DNA of 64,000 nt from Desulfovibrio aminophilus (GCF_023660105.1 NZ_JAMHGA010000018.1:62001-126000), one strand, 5' to 3'; counted from the first letter of the stretch, positions 17,321-27,641 are shown. Numbers and translations: made by a program. The notes: a model not told the origin generated them from the letters alone.

Positions 17321-18487
17321 ATGACGCGCCAGGACTTCGACGCCCTCATGGCCCGGCTGGTGGCCGCCCAGCCCAAGGTCTCGGACGTGATCATCACCTC
17401 GGGCCGGGCCGTGCAGGCCGAGGTGGACGGCGCGCTCGCCGACGTGGACCTGGGCCCGGAGTTCGCCCGCCTGAGCCCGGCGCAGACCAAGCTCATGGCC
17501 GCCGCGCTCATGGACAACAGCCCCCGGCTCATCAAGACCCTGGGGGCCAAGGGCTCGTGCGACCTGTCCTACGCCCTGCCGGGCAAGGCCCGCTTCCGGG
17601 TGAACATCTTCAGCCAGCGCGGCACCCTGGCCGCGATCCTGCGCCGCCTGCCCACCGGCATCCCGAGCATGGAGGACCTGGGCCTGCCCGAGGCCTTCCG
17701 CGAGATGGCCAAGGAGAAGTACGGGCTGATCCTCGTCACCGGCGGCACGGGCTCGGGCAAGTCCAACTCCCTGGCCGCCCTGGTGGACGCCATCAACACG
17801 GACCAGGCCGTGCACATCATCACCCTGGAGGACCCGGTGGAGTTCACCCACCGGCACAAGAAGGGCACGGTGAACCAGCGCGAGCTGGGCGTGGACTTCG
17901 ACACCTTCGCCTCGGGCCTGCGCGCGGCCTTCCGCCAGGCCCCCAAGGTCATCCTGGTGGGCGAGATCCGCGACCGCGAGACCATGGAGATCGCGCTCCA
18001 GGCCGCGGCCACCGGCCACCTCGTGCTCTCCACCCTGCACACCACGGACTGCGGTCAGACCATCAACCGCATCATCGGGCTCTTCGACCCCTCGGAGGAA
18101 CGGCTCATCCGCATGCGCCTGGCCGAGAGCCTGAAATGGGTCGTGTCCCAGCGGCTTCTGCCCAAGGCCGAGGGCCACGGCCGGGTGGCGGCCTTCGAGA
18201 TCATGCGCAACACGTTGCGGGTCAAGGAACTCATTCTGGGCGGCGAGACCCTGGACAAGACCTATTACGGCGTGCTCGAAGAGGGCGGCCCGCACGGCAT
18301 GAACACCTTCGACCAGTGCTTCTTCCAGCTCTTCCAGAAGGGCCTGGTCACCGAGGAGACGGCCACGCTCTCGGCCGGCGACCGCTCCAAGCTCGTGCAG
18401 ATGATCGACAAGCTCAAGACGGACCGGGGCGAGGCCGCCGACGAGCTCATCCTGGAGGGCCTGGAGGACGATTCTCCGGCCAAGTGA
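17321..18487 (+). CDS. pilU: PilT/PilU-like second retraction ATPase
   Basis: A 388-aa PilT paralogue from ATG 17321, one base after the pilT stop. The core keeps ITLEDPVEF, VILVGEIRD and TGHLVLSTLHTTD. The P-loop reads GGTGSGKSN, with Asn where PilT has Thr or Ser, and the N-terminus has SDVIITSGR in place of SDLHLSSG. PilU works as an accessory to PilT in other bacteria; that role is inferred here from tandem order. The C-terminus is longer and acidic, as in PilU. The symbol is tentative. Confidence 0.82.
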   Translation: MTRQDFDALMARLVAAQPKVSDVIITSGRAVQAEVDGALADVDLGPEFARLSPAQTKLMAAALMDNSPRLIKTLGAKGSCDLSYALPGKARFRVNIFSQRGTLAAILRRLPTGIPSMEDLGLPEAFREMAKEKYGLILVTGGTGSGKSNSLAALVDAINTDQAVHIITLEDPVEFTHRHKKGTVNQRELGVDFDTFASGLRAAFRQAPKVILVGEIRDRETMEIALQAAATGHLVLSTLHTTDCGQTINRIIGLFDPSEERLIRMRLAESLKWVVSQRLLPKAEGHGRVAAFEIMRNTLRVKELILGGETLDKTYYGVLEEGGPHGMNTFDQCFFQLFQKGLVTEETATLSAGDRSKLVQMIDKLKTDRGEAADELILEGLEDDSPAK

Positions 18488-18503
18488 CCCTGAAGGAGGC
18501 GCC

Positions 18504-19865
18504 ATGCCCCGCATCCCGTTCCTGCCCGCGTTCCTTTTCGTCCTCATCCTGGCCCTGCCCGCCCGGGCCGCCGACAGCCTCTCCCTGACCGTCACCTCCG
18601 GCGGCGCCCTGGTGCGCGAGGTCCGTTCCGTGGAGCCGGCCAAGGGCGCGGCGGTCGTGCCCGGCCTGCCCCGGACCGTGGACCCGTCCTCGATCCAGGC
18701 CCGCTTCGAGGGCGGCAAGCCCTCCGTGGAGATGCTGCGCTTCCAGGCCGACCCTTTCCAGGGCCGGAGCCTGCTCCAGCGGCTCGTGGGCCGGGAGGTC
18801 CAGGCCCTGCTGCCCGACCCGGCCGACGCCTCGCGCCGCGTTCCGCGCGCGGCCGTGCTCCTCTCCGCCGACGCGCCGTCGAGCGTGCTGGCGGATGGGC
18901 GGATTTTTCTCGTCGCGCCGGAATTCCTGATCCTGCCCGCCGTGGAGGGGGCCCCTGGCCCGCTGTTGACCGTGGAGACCTCGGGCCGCTCCTCCGGCCC
19001 CCGCGACCTGGAGCTGTCCTATCTCGCCGGGGGCCTGGGCTGGAGCGCGGACTACGCCCTGGAGCTGGATTCCTCGGGCCCCTCGGCCCGGCTCTCGGGC
19101 TGGATCACGCTGGAGAACGAATCGGGCCGCGACTTTCGGGGGGCCGATGTGCGCCTCCTGGCCGGGGACCAGAACCGGGCCGCGCCCAGGGCCTACGGCA
19201 TGCGCAAGGAGATGGCCCTCGGGGCGGCCGTGGCGGACATGGCCCCCGAGGAAGTGGGCGAGAGCCACGTCTATACCCTGCCGAAAGCCGTGGACCTGCC
19301 GGACGGCCAGTCCGTGCGGGTGAGCCTGCTGCACGCCGGGAACGTGCCCGTGATCCGGGAGTTGCGCAGCCGGACCCATGCCTCGCCGGGCGACCTGGGC
19401 CGCAGGCAGCCCCAGCCCCTGGAGGCCGTGCTGACCTTCAAGAACACCAGGGACGGCGGCCTGGGCCTGCCCCTGCCCGCGGGCGTGATGCGGGTCTTCG
19501 AGCCCGCCCAGGGAGGACTGGTCCCGGCCGGGGAGGACCGCATCGGCCACACCCCGCGCGGCCGCGAGTTGACCCTGTCCCTGGGCCGGTCCTTCGGCGT
19601 CTCGGCCGAGCGCCGCACGGTCTCCTACGAGCGCAAGGGCGAGCACCGCTACCGGGCGGGCTTCGAGATCGTCCTGCGCAACGGCTCGTCGGAGAAGCGC
19701 CGGGTGGTCCTGGATGAAATCCAGCCCGGCGAGTGGAAACTGGTGGAGGCGGGCAGGCCGCATTCCCGGCCCGAGGCCGGGGTGCTGCGCTTCGAGCTGG
19801 AGCTTCCGCCCACGGGCGACGGGCCGGGAGTGCCCGTGACCTACACCGTGGACGTGGAGCGGTAG
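18504..19865 (+). CDS. Exported DUF4139-like protein of unknown function
   Basis: A 453-aa protein with a Sec signal peptide (about 1-22, ending ARAA). The mature part is beta-rich. It holds the segment LSYLAGGLGWSADYAL, typical of DUF4139 (mucoidy inhibitor / tight-junction-like) proteins, and ends with a family-like C-terminus (PVTYTVDVER). Only one Cys-free domain chain is seen; no catalytic motif is recognised. It starts 16 bases after the PilU-like gene and may be cotranscribed with pilTU, but a role in pili is not shown by sequence. Confidence 0.75.
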   Translation: MPRIPFLPAFLFVLILALPARAADSLSLTVTSGGALVREVRSVEPAKGAAVVPGLPRTVDPSSIQARFEGGKPSVEMLRFQADPFQGRSLLQRLVGREVQALLPDPADASRRVPRAAVLLSADAPSSVLADGRIFLVAPEFLILPAVEGAPGPLLTVETSGRSSGPRDLELSYLAGGLGWSADYALELDSSGPSARLSGWITLENESGRDFRGADVRLLAGDQNRAAPRAYGMRKEMALGAAVADMAPEEVGESHVYTLPKAVDLPDGQSVRVSLLHAGNVPVIRELRSRTHASPGDLGRRQPQPLEAVLTFKNTRDGGLGLPLPAGVMRVFEPAQGGLVPAGEDRIGHTPRGRELTLSLGRSFGVSAERRTVSYERKGEHRYRAGFEIVLRNGSSEKRRVVLDEIQPGEWKLVEAGRPHSRPEAGVLRFELELPPTGDGPGVPVTYTVDVER

Positions 19866-19875
19866 CGCCGCGTCC

Positions 19876-21402
19876 TCAGGGGGCGGGGGCGGCCTCGGAG
19901 CGCACCGCCAGCATGGGCGGCAGATAGAGGGTCACGGCCGTGCCCTCGCCCAGGCGGCTCTGGATGTCGATGCGCCCGCCGAACTCCTCGACGATCTTCT
20001 TGATCATGGCCAGTCCCAGGCCGTAGCCCTGCTCCTTGGTGGTGTAGAAGGGGCTGCAGGCCTTTTCCAGGTCCTGGCTGGACATGCCCTGGCCCCGGTC
20101 CGCGACGCGCAGGAAGACGAAGTCGCCCTCCAGGCCGCAGTCCGTGGTGATGATTCCGCCCTGGGGCATGGCCTCGATGGAGTTCTTGTAAAGGTTCACC
20201 AGGCACTGCTTGATGAGTTCGGCCTCGCCGCTGACCTTGGGCAGCGCGGCCGGGCAGTTGACCTGGAACTCGTAGCCCCGGCGGGCGTAGCCGATCTCCA
20301 TGAGCTCCGCCGTGTCGGCCGCCAGGCGGCTGATGTCCACGCTGCCCGTGGGCGCGCCGGTGGGCCGGGCGAAGTTCAGGATGCTCGTGAGCATGTGGTC
20401 CAGCCGCTTGGTCTCCTCGGCGATGATGGTCAGCTTCTCGCGGTTGGGCCCGGAGAACTCCGGGGAGCGGAGCAGGGCGTTGGTGAACCCGCCGATGGCG
20501 AAGAGCGGGTTGCGGATTTCGTGGGCCAGGTAGGTGGACATCTCGCCGATGACGGAGAGCCGGTCGGCCTGCTGCTGGTGCTTCTCGCGGTAGGTCCGGG
20601 AGGTGATGTCGCGCTGCATGACCATGATGTGGGTCATGGAGCCCAGGGCGTCCAGGATGGGATAGGCGTAGATGCGGAAATAGAGCAGGCGGCCCTCGGC
20701 GTTGACCCGGGTCATGAGGGTCTCGGCCGCCTCGCGGCCGGCCAGGGTCTTGTGGAACGGGCACTCCCTGTCCATGACCCGGCAGAAGGGCAGGCCGTCG
20801 CGCAGGGTCATGACCTCAAAGCAGGGCTTGCCGAGCAGGTCCTCCTTTGGCCGTCCGGTGCGCTGCCAGACGTTGCGGTTCATGTCCACCACGCGGCCCC
20901 GGAGGTCCAGCACGAGGATGTCCTCGCGGACCTCGTCGATGATGGCCTGCAGGAGGTTGCGCTGGCGGTCCAGGCTGACCTCGCAGTGGGTCTTCATCTT
21001 GGCCATGTCCCGCAGGCCGCAGAAGAACACGGCCGCGGCGTGGTCCACCAGGGAGACCGTGGGCGGCAGGATGCGCCGCAGATCCTCGATCCGCTGCGTC
21101 CTGCCGGTGAGCTCCACGAGGTAGCGGATGTCCGGGTGCGCGGCCCACATGGCCTCGAAGCTCGGATAGACGGGAACCCTGGCGGCCTCCACCTGGCGCA
21201 GGCGCGAGGGGTCCGGGCCCGGCTCGGCCACGGCCACCAGCTGGAATCCGGGCAGGAAATCATGGAAGTCCGGACTGGTGAGCAGATCAACGATGGAGAG
21301 AAAGCCCGGACCCGTGCCGAGCACGGCCACGCGGTATTCTCCCTCGCCGCTTTCGTAGAGGCAGTAGTCCTCGCGCAGGGCCTTTTCTTCGGCGTCGCTC
21401 AT
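19876..21402 (-). CDS. Histidine kinase with N-terminal Rossmann-like domain and PAS
   Basis: A 508-aa cytoplasmic sensor kinase. I chose ATG 21402 (MSDAEEKA); an ATG at 21422 is out of frame and the in-frame TTG 21429 lacks support. Residues about 18-125 look like a dinucleotide-binding fold (VLGTGPGF, then a Glu in VAVAEPG, then LVELTGR). A PAS domain (about 155-265) has CFEVM and a Cys pair CRVMDRECPF. The kinase core has the phospho-acceptor His294 in HEIRNP and ATPase boxes NSIEA, DRGQGM and GYGLGLAMIKKI. There is no transmembrane segment. It is divergent from the Usp and NtrC-type genes, which may form its pathway. The ligand of the Rossmann domain is unknown. Confidence 0.85.
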   Translation of the reverse strand: MSDAEEKALREDYCLYESGEGEYRVAVLGTGPGFLSIVDLLTSPDFHDFLPGFQLVAVAEPGPDPSRLRQVEAARVPVYPSFEAMWAAHPDIRYLVELTGRTQRIEDLRRILPPTVSLVDHAAAVFFCGLRDMAKMKTHCEVSLDRQRNLLQAIIDEVREDILVLDLRGRVVDMNRNVWQRTGRPKEDLLGKPCFEVMTLRDGLPFCRVMDRECPFHKTLAGREAAETLMTRVNAEGRLLYFRIYAYPILDALGSMTHIMVMQRDITSRTYREKHQQQADRLSVIGEMSTYLAHEIRNPLFAIGGFTNALLRSPEFSGPNREKLTIIAEETKRLDHMLTSILNFARPTGAPTGSVDISRLAADTAELMEIGYARRGYEFQVNCPAALPKVSGEAELIKQCLVNLYKNSIEAMPQGGIITTDCGLEGDFVFLRVADRGQGMSSQDLEKACSPFYTTKEQGYGLGLAMIKKIVEEFGGRIDIQSRLGEGTAVTLYLPPMLAVRSEAAPAP

Positions 21403-21488
21403 GCGGGACCCCCCGGTTCCATCTTGCAATACGGGCCAAAAAAGGCAACTAATACGGTCAGCTCATACGCGGTCGGAAGGAGGTCGGC

Positions 21489-22358
21489 ATGGACAGACAT
21501 CTTCTCGTCACGATCAGCAACGATCCCCAACACCTGCATGGCATCCGCTATGTCGCCTACTTTTTCCAGGACAAGCGGGACATCCGGCTGACCCTGTTCA
21601 ACGTGGTGGCCGGGGCCCCGGCCGTCTGGGCCGAGGAGAAGTCCTTCGAAACCCTGGCCCAGGGCGAGGAGATGGCCAAGCGCAACCTGGACCGCAGCCT
21701 GCAGACCCTGTCGGAATGCAAGCGCATCCTGGTGCAGCACGGTTTCCTGCCTGACAATATCGACACCAAGCACAGCTCGCAGGGAATGTCCAGGGCCATG
21801 ACCATCCTCCGCGAGGGCGAGGAGGGGCTCTACGACGCCGTGGTCCTGGGGCGGCGCGCCACCATGCGGCTGGCCGAGATCCTGGACGACAGCGTGAGCA
21901 AGGGCCTGCTCATGGAGGAGGTCACCTTTCCGCTCTGGATCTGCCGGGAGCCCGAGTGGGGGCGGCGCAACGTGCTGCTCTGCGCCGACGGCTCGGAGCC
22001 GAGCCTGCGCATGGCCGACCACGTGGGGTTCATGCTGGCCAAGGAGATCGAGCACAACGTGACCATGCTGCACGTGGCCCGGCCCGGCGGCTCGGACGAC
22101 CCGGCCCCGATCTTCGCCGCCACCCGCGAGGCCCTGGAACGCAACGGCGTGGCCCCGGAGCGCATCGAATCGCGCGTCCTGGAGGCCGCCAAGGTGGCCC
22201 CGGCCATCCTGCGCGAGGCCTCGGACCGGCGCTACGCAGCCGTGGCCGTGGGCCGCACCGGCGCGGGGGAGGGGCTGCTCGGCCGCCTGTTCATGGGCTC
22301 GGTGAGCATGTCCCTGTTCCGCGAAATCCGCGAGGCCGCCCTCTGGACCTGCCGTTAG
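21489..22358 (+). CDS. Universal stress protein family, tandem domains
   Basis: A 289-aa cytoplasmic protein from ATG 21489 behind GGAAGGAGG. The N-terminal half (about 1-145) has the start (LLVTISNDPQHLHGIRYVA) and a VVLGRRA turn of Usp domains. The second half (about 155-285) repeats the fold (NVLLCADGSEPSLRMADHV, AVAVGRTGAGE). The GxGxxG nucleotide motif is only partly kept, so ATP binding is uncertain. It sits 13 bases before the NtrC-type activator, so the two are probably cotranscribed. Confidence 0.78.
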   Translation: MDRHLLVTISNDPQHLHGIRYVAYFFQDKRDIRLTLFNVVAGAPAVWAEEKSFETLAQGEEMAKRNLDRSLQTLSECKRILVQHGFLPDNIDTKHSSQGMSRAMTILREGEEGLYDAVVLGRRATMRLAEILDDSVSKGLLMEEVTFPLWICREPEWGRRNVLLCADGSEPSLRMADHVGFMLAKEIEHNVTMLHVARPGGSDDPAPIFAATREALERNGVAPERIESRVLEAAKVAPAILREASDRRYAAVAVGRTGAGEGLLGRLFMGSVSMSLFREIREAALWTCR

Positions 22359-22371
22359 GCGCGGCGAGGCA

Positions 22372-23745
<1,374 letters not shown>

Positions 23746-23811
23746 TCCCGTCGTCCCGGGCCGTCCCCGGGCCGGTTGGAGCTGTCCGGGTGTCGCCCTG
23801 TCTTGAAACAG

Positions 23812-23842
23812 ATGTGTCGCTACACATGTGTCTCATAGACAC
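23812..23842. promoter_or_regulatory. Two abutting palindromes, candidate activator-binding sites
   Basis: ATGTGT-CGCT-ACACAT (23812-23827) is directly followed by GTGTCT-CAT-AGACAC (23828-23842). Both are perfect. Their centres lie about 125 and 109 bases before the -24 element at 23943, the usual place for NtrC-type enhancer sites. Further TGTC words lie just upstream and downstream (23783-23847). Confidence 0.7.
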
Positions 23843-23942
23843 TGTCCAACCGGTTTGTTTCCGTTTCGTAACAGAAGTATTTTTCATTATAACATATTAA
23901 TATATTGTCATGATTTGCTGATCATCCGGGATTAGAACCCGT

Positions 23943-23957
23943 TGGCACGGCTGTTGC
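23943..23957 (+). promoter_or_regulatory. Consensus sigma54 promoter
   Basis: TGGCAC-N5-TTGC, followed by T, matches the consensus at every conserved base, 68 bases before the CII-like gene. The surrounding AT-rich run (23881-23925) is unusual for this GC-rich window. Confidence 0.9.
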
Positions 23958-24024
23958 TCTTTTTCTAAAGCACAATGGCCGAACTGGCCCATTCCCGGGC
24001 CAGGGGACCAAGGGGGGACCATTC

Positions 24025-24339
24025 ATGTACCGCAAGAGCATCACCAAGATCGTGCAGGACATGGTGCTGGAGGGCGAACGCCCGGCCAAGCAGCTGGCCG
24101 CCGACCTCGGCAAGCCCTATTCCACGCTGCTGCGCGAGGTGAATCCCTTTGACAAGAACGCCAAGCTCGGCGTGGAAACGCTGATGCAGATCATGAAGCT
24201 GACCAAGAACGAGGCCCCGTTGCGCTACATGGCCCAGGAGCTGGGCTTCACGCTCGTGCCCTCGGCCAAGACCGCGCGCGCGGAGCTTTCGTTCTGCAGC
24301 ACCAAGGGATCCGAAGCCCGGGCCAAGGCCGCGGGCTGA
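24025..24339 (+). CDS. CII-like (CP76 family) small regulatory protein
   Basis: A 104-aa protein from ATG 24025. The first 75 residues (ITKIVQDMVLEGERPAKQLA, LGKPYSTLLREVNP, LGVETLMQIMKLT) match the phage CII / CP76 helix-turn-helix family. Desulfovibrio relatives often carry chromosomal members of this family, to my knowledge. It is driven by the consensus sigma54 promoter at 23943 and closed by the terminator at 24394, so it is a monocistronic, tightly regulated gene. No other phage genes are near. Its targets are unknown. Confidence 0.78.
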   Translation: MYRKSITKIVQDMVLEGERPAKQLAADLGKPYSTLLREVNPFDKNAKLGVETLMQIMKLTKNEAPLRYMAQELGFTLVPSAKTARAELSFCSTKGSEARAKAAG

Positions 24340-24393
24340 TCGCCGGGACGGGGGAGAGCGCGGGGCGTTGATCGACGCTCCGTTCCGTTCCTT

Positions 24394-24429
24394 GCCGGCG
24401 CCCCGGGGGGGGGCGCCGGCTTCATTTTT
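24394..24429 (+). terminator. Intrinsic terminator after the CII-like gene
   Basis: GCCGGCGCCC (24394-24403) pairs perfectly with GGGCGCCGGC (24411-24420) around a C/G loop, followed by TTCATTTTTC. Confidence 0.85.
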
Positions 24430-24492
24430 CTTGATGCGGCCTGGGGGCGGGTGTAGCCTTCCGAAATTCAATCCCATTGCCCGGAGTATCGC

Positions 24493-26097
24493 ATGGCCAG
24501 TGCGGCTTTGCCGAGAAAAGCGCCCACCCCGCCGCCCCTGCCCCTGCTCGTGGTGGCCCGCGAGCCCGACGACCTGCGGCTGGTGGACGCCGCGCTGTCC
24601 GGCCTGAATTTCGCGCCCGAACCGTTTCCCGATCTGTCTGCCGCCCAGGAGCGGTTGGACGGCGGGCCCTTCCGGGCGGCCGTGGTCTTCACCGCCGATG
24701 ACGATCCCCTGAAGCTGGCCCGCGCCGTCCGGGCGCTCCCCGGCGAGCCGCCCGTGCTCCTGCTGGTCCCGGAGGACTGGTCCGCCGAGGGTTGCGTCTT
24801 TCCCGCCCGCGGCGCCTACCTGCCGCGCCGCGCCGCCGCCCCGGAACTGCGCCGGGTCCTGCTGGACCTGCTGGAGGAGCCCGGCCGCGAGGATCGCGGG
24901 GCGGGCCGCTTCTTCCGCTCCCTGCTCGACTTCCTGGGCGGCGCGCTCGTGCTGGCCTCGGCCGACGACCTGCGCATCCTGGAGTGGTCGGCGGGAGCCG
25001 GACGGCTCTTCGGCTTTTCCGCCGCCCAGGTCCTGGGCAGGCCCTTTCCCGAGGTCCTGGAGCCCCTGCTGGGAGCCGCCGGAGGCCGGGACGGACTGCC
25101 GAGGGAGGGCGGCCTGCTGCACGAGGAGACGCCCATGCTCCGGCAGGACGCCCCGCCGGTCCTGCTCCTGCGCAGCGTGTTCCCCTCGGAGATCGGTGGA
25201 ACCCGGGTCCTGGCCCTGTTCTTCTACGACGTGTCCGCGCGGCGGAACCGGGAGCGGCTCATGGGCATCGCCCAGCGCCTGGAGTCCATCGGCCGCCTGG
25301 CCTCGGGCATCGCCCACGAGATCAATACGCCGATCCACTACATCGGTGACAACATGCGCTTCCTGGAGCAGTCCTTCGCGGGCATGGACGGGGTGCTGCG
25401 GCTGTTCCTCTCCTGCCTGGAGCAGGTGCGCCGGGGCGCTGATCCGACGACCCACCTGGAGCGCATCGAGGCGGCCATCCGGGCCGCTGACCTCGATTTC
25501 CTGGAAACCGAGATCCCCCTGGCCATCAGCCAATCCATGGAAGGCGTGGAGCGCGTGGCCGCCATCGTGCGCGGGATGAAGAAGTTCGCCCATCCCGAGC
25601 AGGAGGAGCGCCGCCACGTGGACGTCAACCAGGCCCTGCGCGACGCCCTGCTCGTGGCGCGCAACGAGTGGAAGTACGTGGCCGACCTGGCCACGGACTT
25701 CGACGAGGGCCTGCCCCTGGTGAGCTGCCTGGCCGGGGACCTGAACCAAGTCTTCCTGAACATCATCGTCAACGCGGCCCAGGCCGTGGAGGAGACGGTG
25801 CGCGGGCGCGGCGGCAAGGGCCGGATCACGGTCTCCACCCGTCGCGACGGCGAGTGGGTCGAAATCCGGGTGGCCGACACCGGCCCGGGCATCCCGGCGG
25901 CCAGCCAGGGCCGCGTCTTCGATCCCTTCTTCACCACCAAGGAGGTCGGCCGGGGCACGGGCCAGGGCCTGGCCATCGCCCATTCCATCGTGGTGGACAA
26001 GCACGGCGGGACCATCTCCTTCACCACCGAGGAGGGGCGGGGAACCTGCTTCATCGTCCGCCTGCCCCTGAATCCCGCCGTGGAGGCCCGGTCCTGA
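24493..26097 (+). CDS. PAS-domain histidine kinase
   Basis: A 534-aa soluble kinase from ATG 24493. Residues about 15-125 look like a degenerate receiver (LLVVAREPDDLRLVDAAL; no clear phospho-Asp). A PAS domain (about 145-255) is followed by a dimerisation helix with His275 in GIAHEINTP and a long insertion before the ATPase boxes (NIIVNAAQAV, DTGPGIP, GTGQGLAIAHSI). The HEINTP box and insert place it with DctB-like group 4 kinases. Its stop overlaps the next start (TGATG at 26095-26099), so it is coupled to the REC-HDOD protein, its probable partner. Confidence 0.88.
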   Translation: MASAALPRKAPTPPPLPLLVVAREPDDLRLVDAALSGLNFAPEPFPDLSAAQERLDGGPFRAAVVFTADDDPLKLARAVRALPGEPPVLLLVPEDWSAEGCVFPARGAYLPRRAAAPELRRVLLDLLEEPGREDRGAGRFFRSLLDFLGGALVLASADDLRILEWSAGAGRLFGFSAAQVLGRPFPEVLEPLLGAAGGRDGLPREGGLLHEETPMLRQDAPPVLLLRSVFPSEIGGTRVLALFFYDVSARRNRERLMGIAQRLESIGRLASGIAHEINTPIHYIGDNMRFLEQSFAGMDGVLRLFLSCLEQVRRGADPTTHLERIEAAIRAADLDFLETEIPLAISQSMEGVERVAAIVRGMKKFAHPEQEERRHVDVNQALRDALLVARNEWKYVADLATDFDEGLPLVSCLAGDLNQVFLNIIVNAAQAVEETVRGRGGKGRITVSTRRDGEWVEIRVADTGPGIPAASQGRVFDPFFTTKEVGRGTGQGLAIAHSIVVDKHGGTISFTTEEGRGTCFIVRLPLNPAVEARS

Positions 26098-27308
26098 TGA
26101 AAAAGACCGTTCTTTTCGTGGACGACGAGCAGAACATGCTCGACGCCCTGCGCCGCATGCTCCGGCCCATGACCGGGGAGTGGGACATGCACTTCGCCCG
26201 CAGCGGCGACGACGCCCTGGCGCTCCTGGCCCGGCACCCGGTGGACGTGGTCATCACGGATCTGCGCATGCCGGTCATGGACGGCGGCGAGCTGCTCAAG
26301 GTCATCCAGGAGTCCCGGCCGGACGTGGTGCGCATCGTGCTCTCCGGCCACGCGGACTACAACATGGTCATGCGCTCGGTGAAGCAGGCCCACCAGTTCC
26401 TGACCAAGCCCTGCTCCACGGACGTCATCCGCGAGGCCCTGGAGAAGGCCTACAACCTGCGCCGCATCCTGACCAACGAGGCGGCCAAGGCCATCGTCTC
26501 GCGCATCGAGAGCCTGCCGAGCCTGCCGGACCTCTACGTGCGGGTGGTGGAGGAAGTGCGCCGGGAGAACTCCTCCCTGGGCCGCATCGGCGGGATCATC
26601 TCCGAGGACCCGGCCATGACCGCGGCCATCCTCAAGATGGTCAACTCCTCCTTCTTCGGCTTCTTCCGGCCGGTGACCAATCCGGCCCAGGCCGTGAGCC
26701 TCCTCGGCATCGAGATCGTCAAGGGCCTGATCCTCTCGGCCCACCTCTTCTCGGTCTTCGACTTCAGCCGTTTCCCGCGCTACTCCATGGACGTGCTCGT
26801 GGACCACAGCCTGGCCAGCGGCCGCATCGCCTCGGCCATCGCCAAGTTCGAGGGCATGCCCCCGGAGATGGTGGACGAGTGCTTCATCGCGGGCATGCTC
26901 CACGACATCGGCAAGCTCATCCTGGCCTCGCGCTTCGAGAAGGAGTACCTGGGCGTGCTGAACGCCGTGCGGCGGGAGAACCGCACGGTCTGGGAGGTGG
27001 AGCGCGAGGTGCTGAAGACCTCGCACGCCGAGTTGGGGGCCTATCTCCTGGGCCTCTGGAACCTGCCCGGGGCCGTGGTCGACGCCCTGGCCTTCCACCA
27101 CGAGCCCATGCTCGCGGGCGTGGGCCGCGACTTCAGCCCGCTCACCGCCGTGCACGCGGCCAACGCCCTGGAGCACGACCTGCGGGTCATCAACCGCGAG
27201 TACGCGCCGCACCCCCCTGATCCCGAATACCTGGAACACATGGGCCTGACCGGGCACCTTCCCCAGTGGAAGGAGCTCTGCGCCCAGATCTACGAGCCCA
27301 AGCTCTAG
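26097..27308 (+). CDS. Receiver-HDOD response regulator
   Basis: A 403-aa protein from ATG 26097, coupled to the kinase by TGATG. The receiver (1-120) has the acidic pair VDDEQ, phospho-Asp55 in VVITDLRMP and Lys in FLTKPCS. The HDOD domain (about 140-335) has IESLPSLPDLYVRV and the degenerate HD site AGMLHDIGKLIL. HDOD proteins act in regulatory signalling, and a hydrolase activity is not assured. With the kinase it forms a two-component pair without a DNA-binding output. Confidence 0.9.
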   Translation: MKKTVLFVDDEQNMLDALRRMLRPMTGEWDMHFARSGDDALALLARHPVDVVITDLRMPVMDGGELLKVIQESRPDVVRIVLSGHADYNMVMRSVKQAHQFLTKPCSTDVIREALEKAYNLRRILTNEAAKAIVSRIESLPSLPDLYVRVVEEVRRENSSLGRIGGIISEDPAMTAAILKMVNSSFFGFFRPVTNPAQAVSLLGIEIVKGLILSAHLFSVFDFSRFPRYSMDVLVDHSLASGRIASAIAKFEGMPPEMVDECFIAGMLHDIGKLILASRFEKEYLGVLNAVRRENRTVWEVEREVLKTSHAELGAYLLGLWNLPGAVVDALAFHHEPMLAGVGRDFSPLTAVHAANALEHDLRVINREYAPHPPDPEYLEHMGLTGHLPQWKELCAQIYEPKL

Positions 27309-27641
27309 CCGTCCCGCCCGCGTCCCGTCCCTTTCCGGCCTCGCGCCGGGTCTTTCCCGTCGTGGTGCCAAAATCTGCCGAAGATCGGAATAGTTGCCTC
27401 CGCGCGGAATATCGCTAGGTTCATCATATAGTCATATGCATTTTTTCGAATTTCTTTGAAAACAACGAGTTATATTTTTAACAAGGGGGTTCGAGAGCTT
27501 CTTTACGGTCATTATGTCTATTTTGGCACAAACCTTGGCGGATGCCGCGCGTTGTTCCGTGGCGCGGCGCATCCCGGGGAGGGCGGAAGAGGGGTCCGCC
27601 GCCCAGGGGTTGTCGAGAAACCTTCATGCTTGGAGGAGATC
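27309..27641. other. 333-base AT-rich regulatory gap before fdhA
   Basis: No gene is seen. It holds a short GC hairpin CCGGC-N5-GCCGG (27335-27349) that may end the HDOD mRNA, then an AT-rich stretch (27401-27480) with an imperfect dyad TTTTCGAA-N4-TTTGAAAA (27443-27462), and a sigma54-like element at 27524. Confidence 0.5.
27524..27538 (+). promoter_or_regulatory. Candidate sigma54 promoter of fdhAB
   Basis: TGGCAC-N5-TTGG has a perfect -24 half and one mismatch in the -12 half (TTGG for TTGC), 104 bases before fdhA. The 27443-27462 dyad lies about 75 bases upstream and could be an activator site. Confidence 0.5.
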
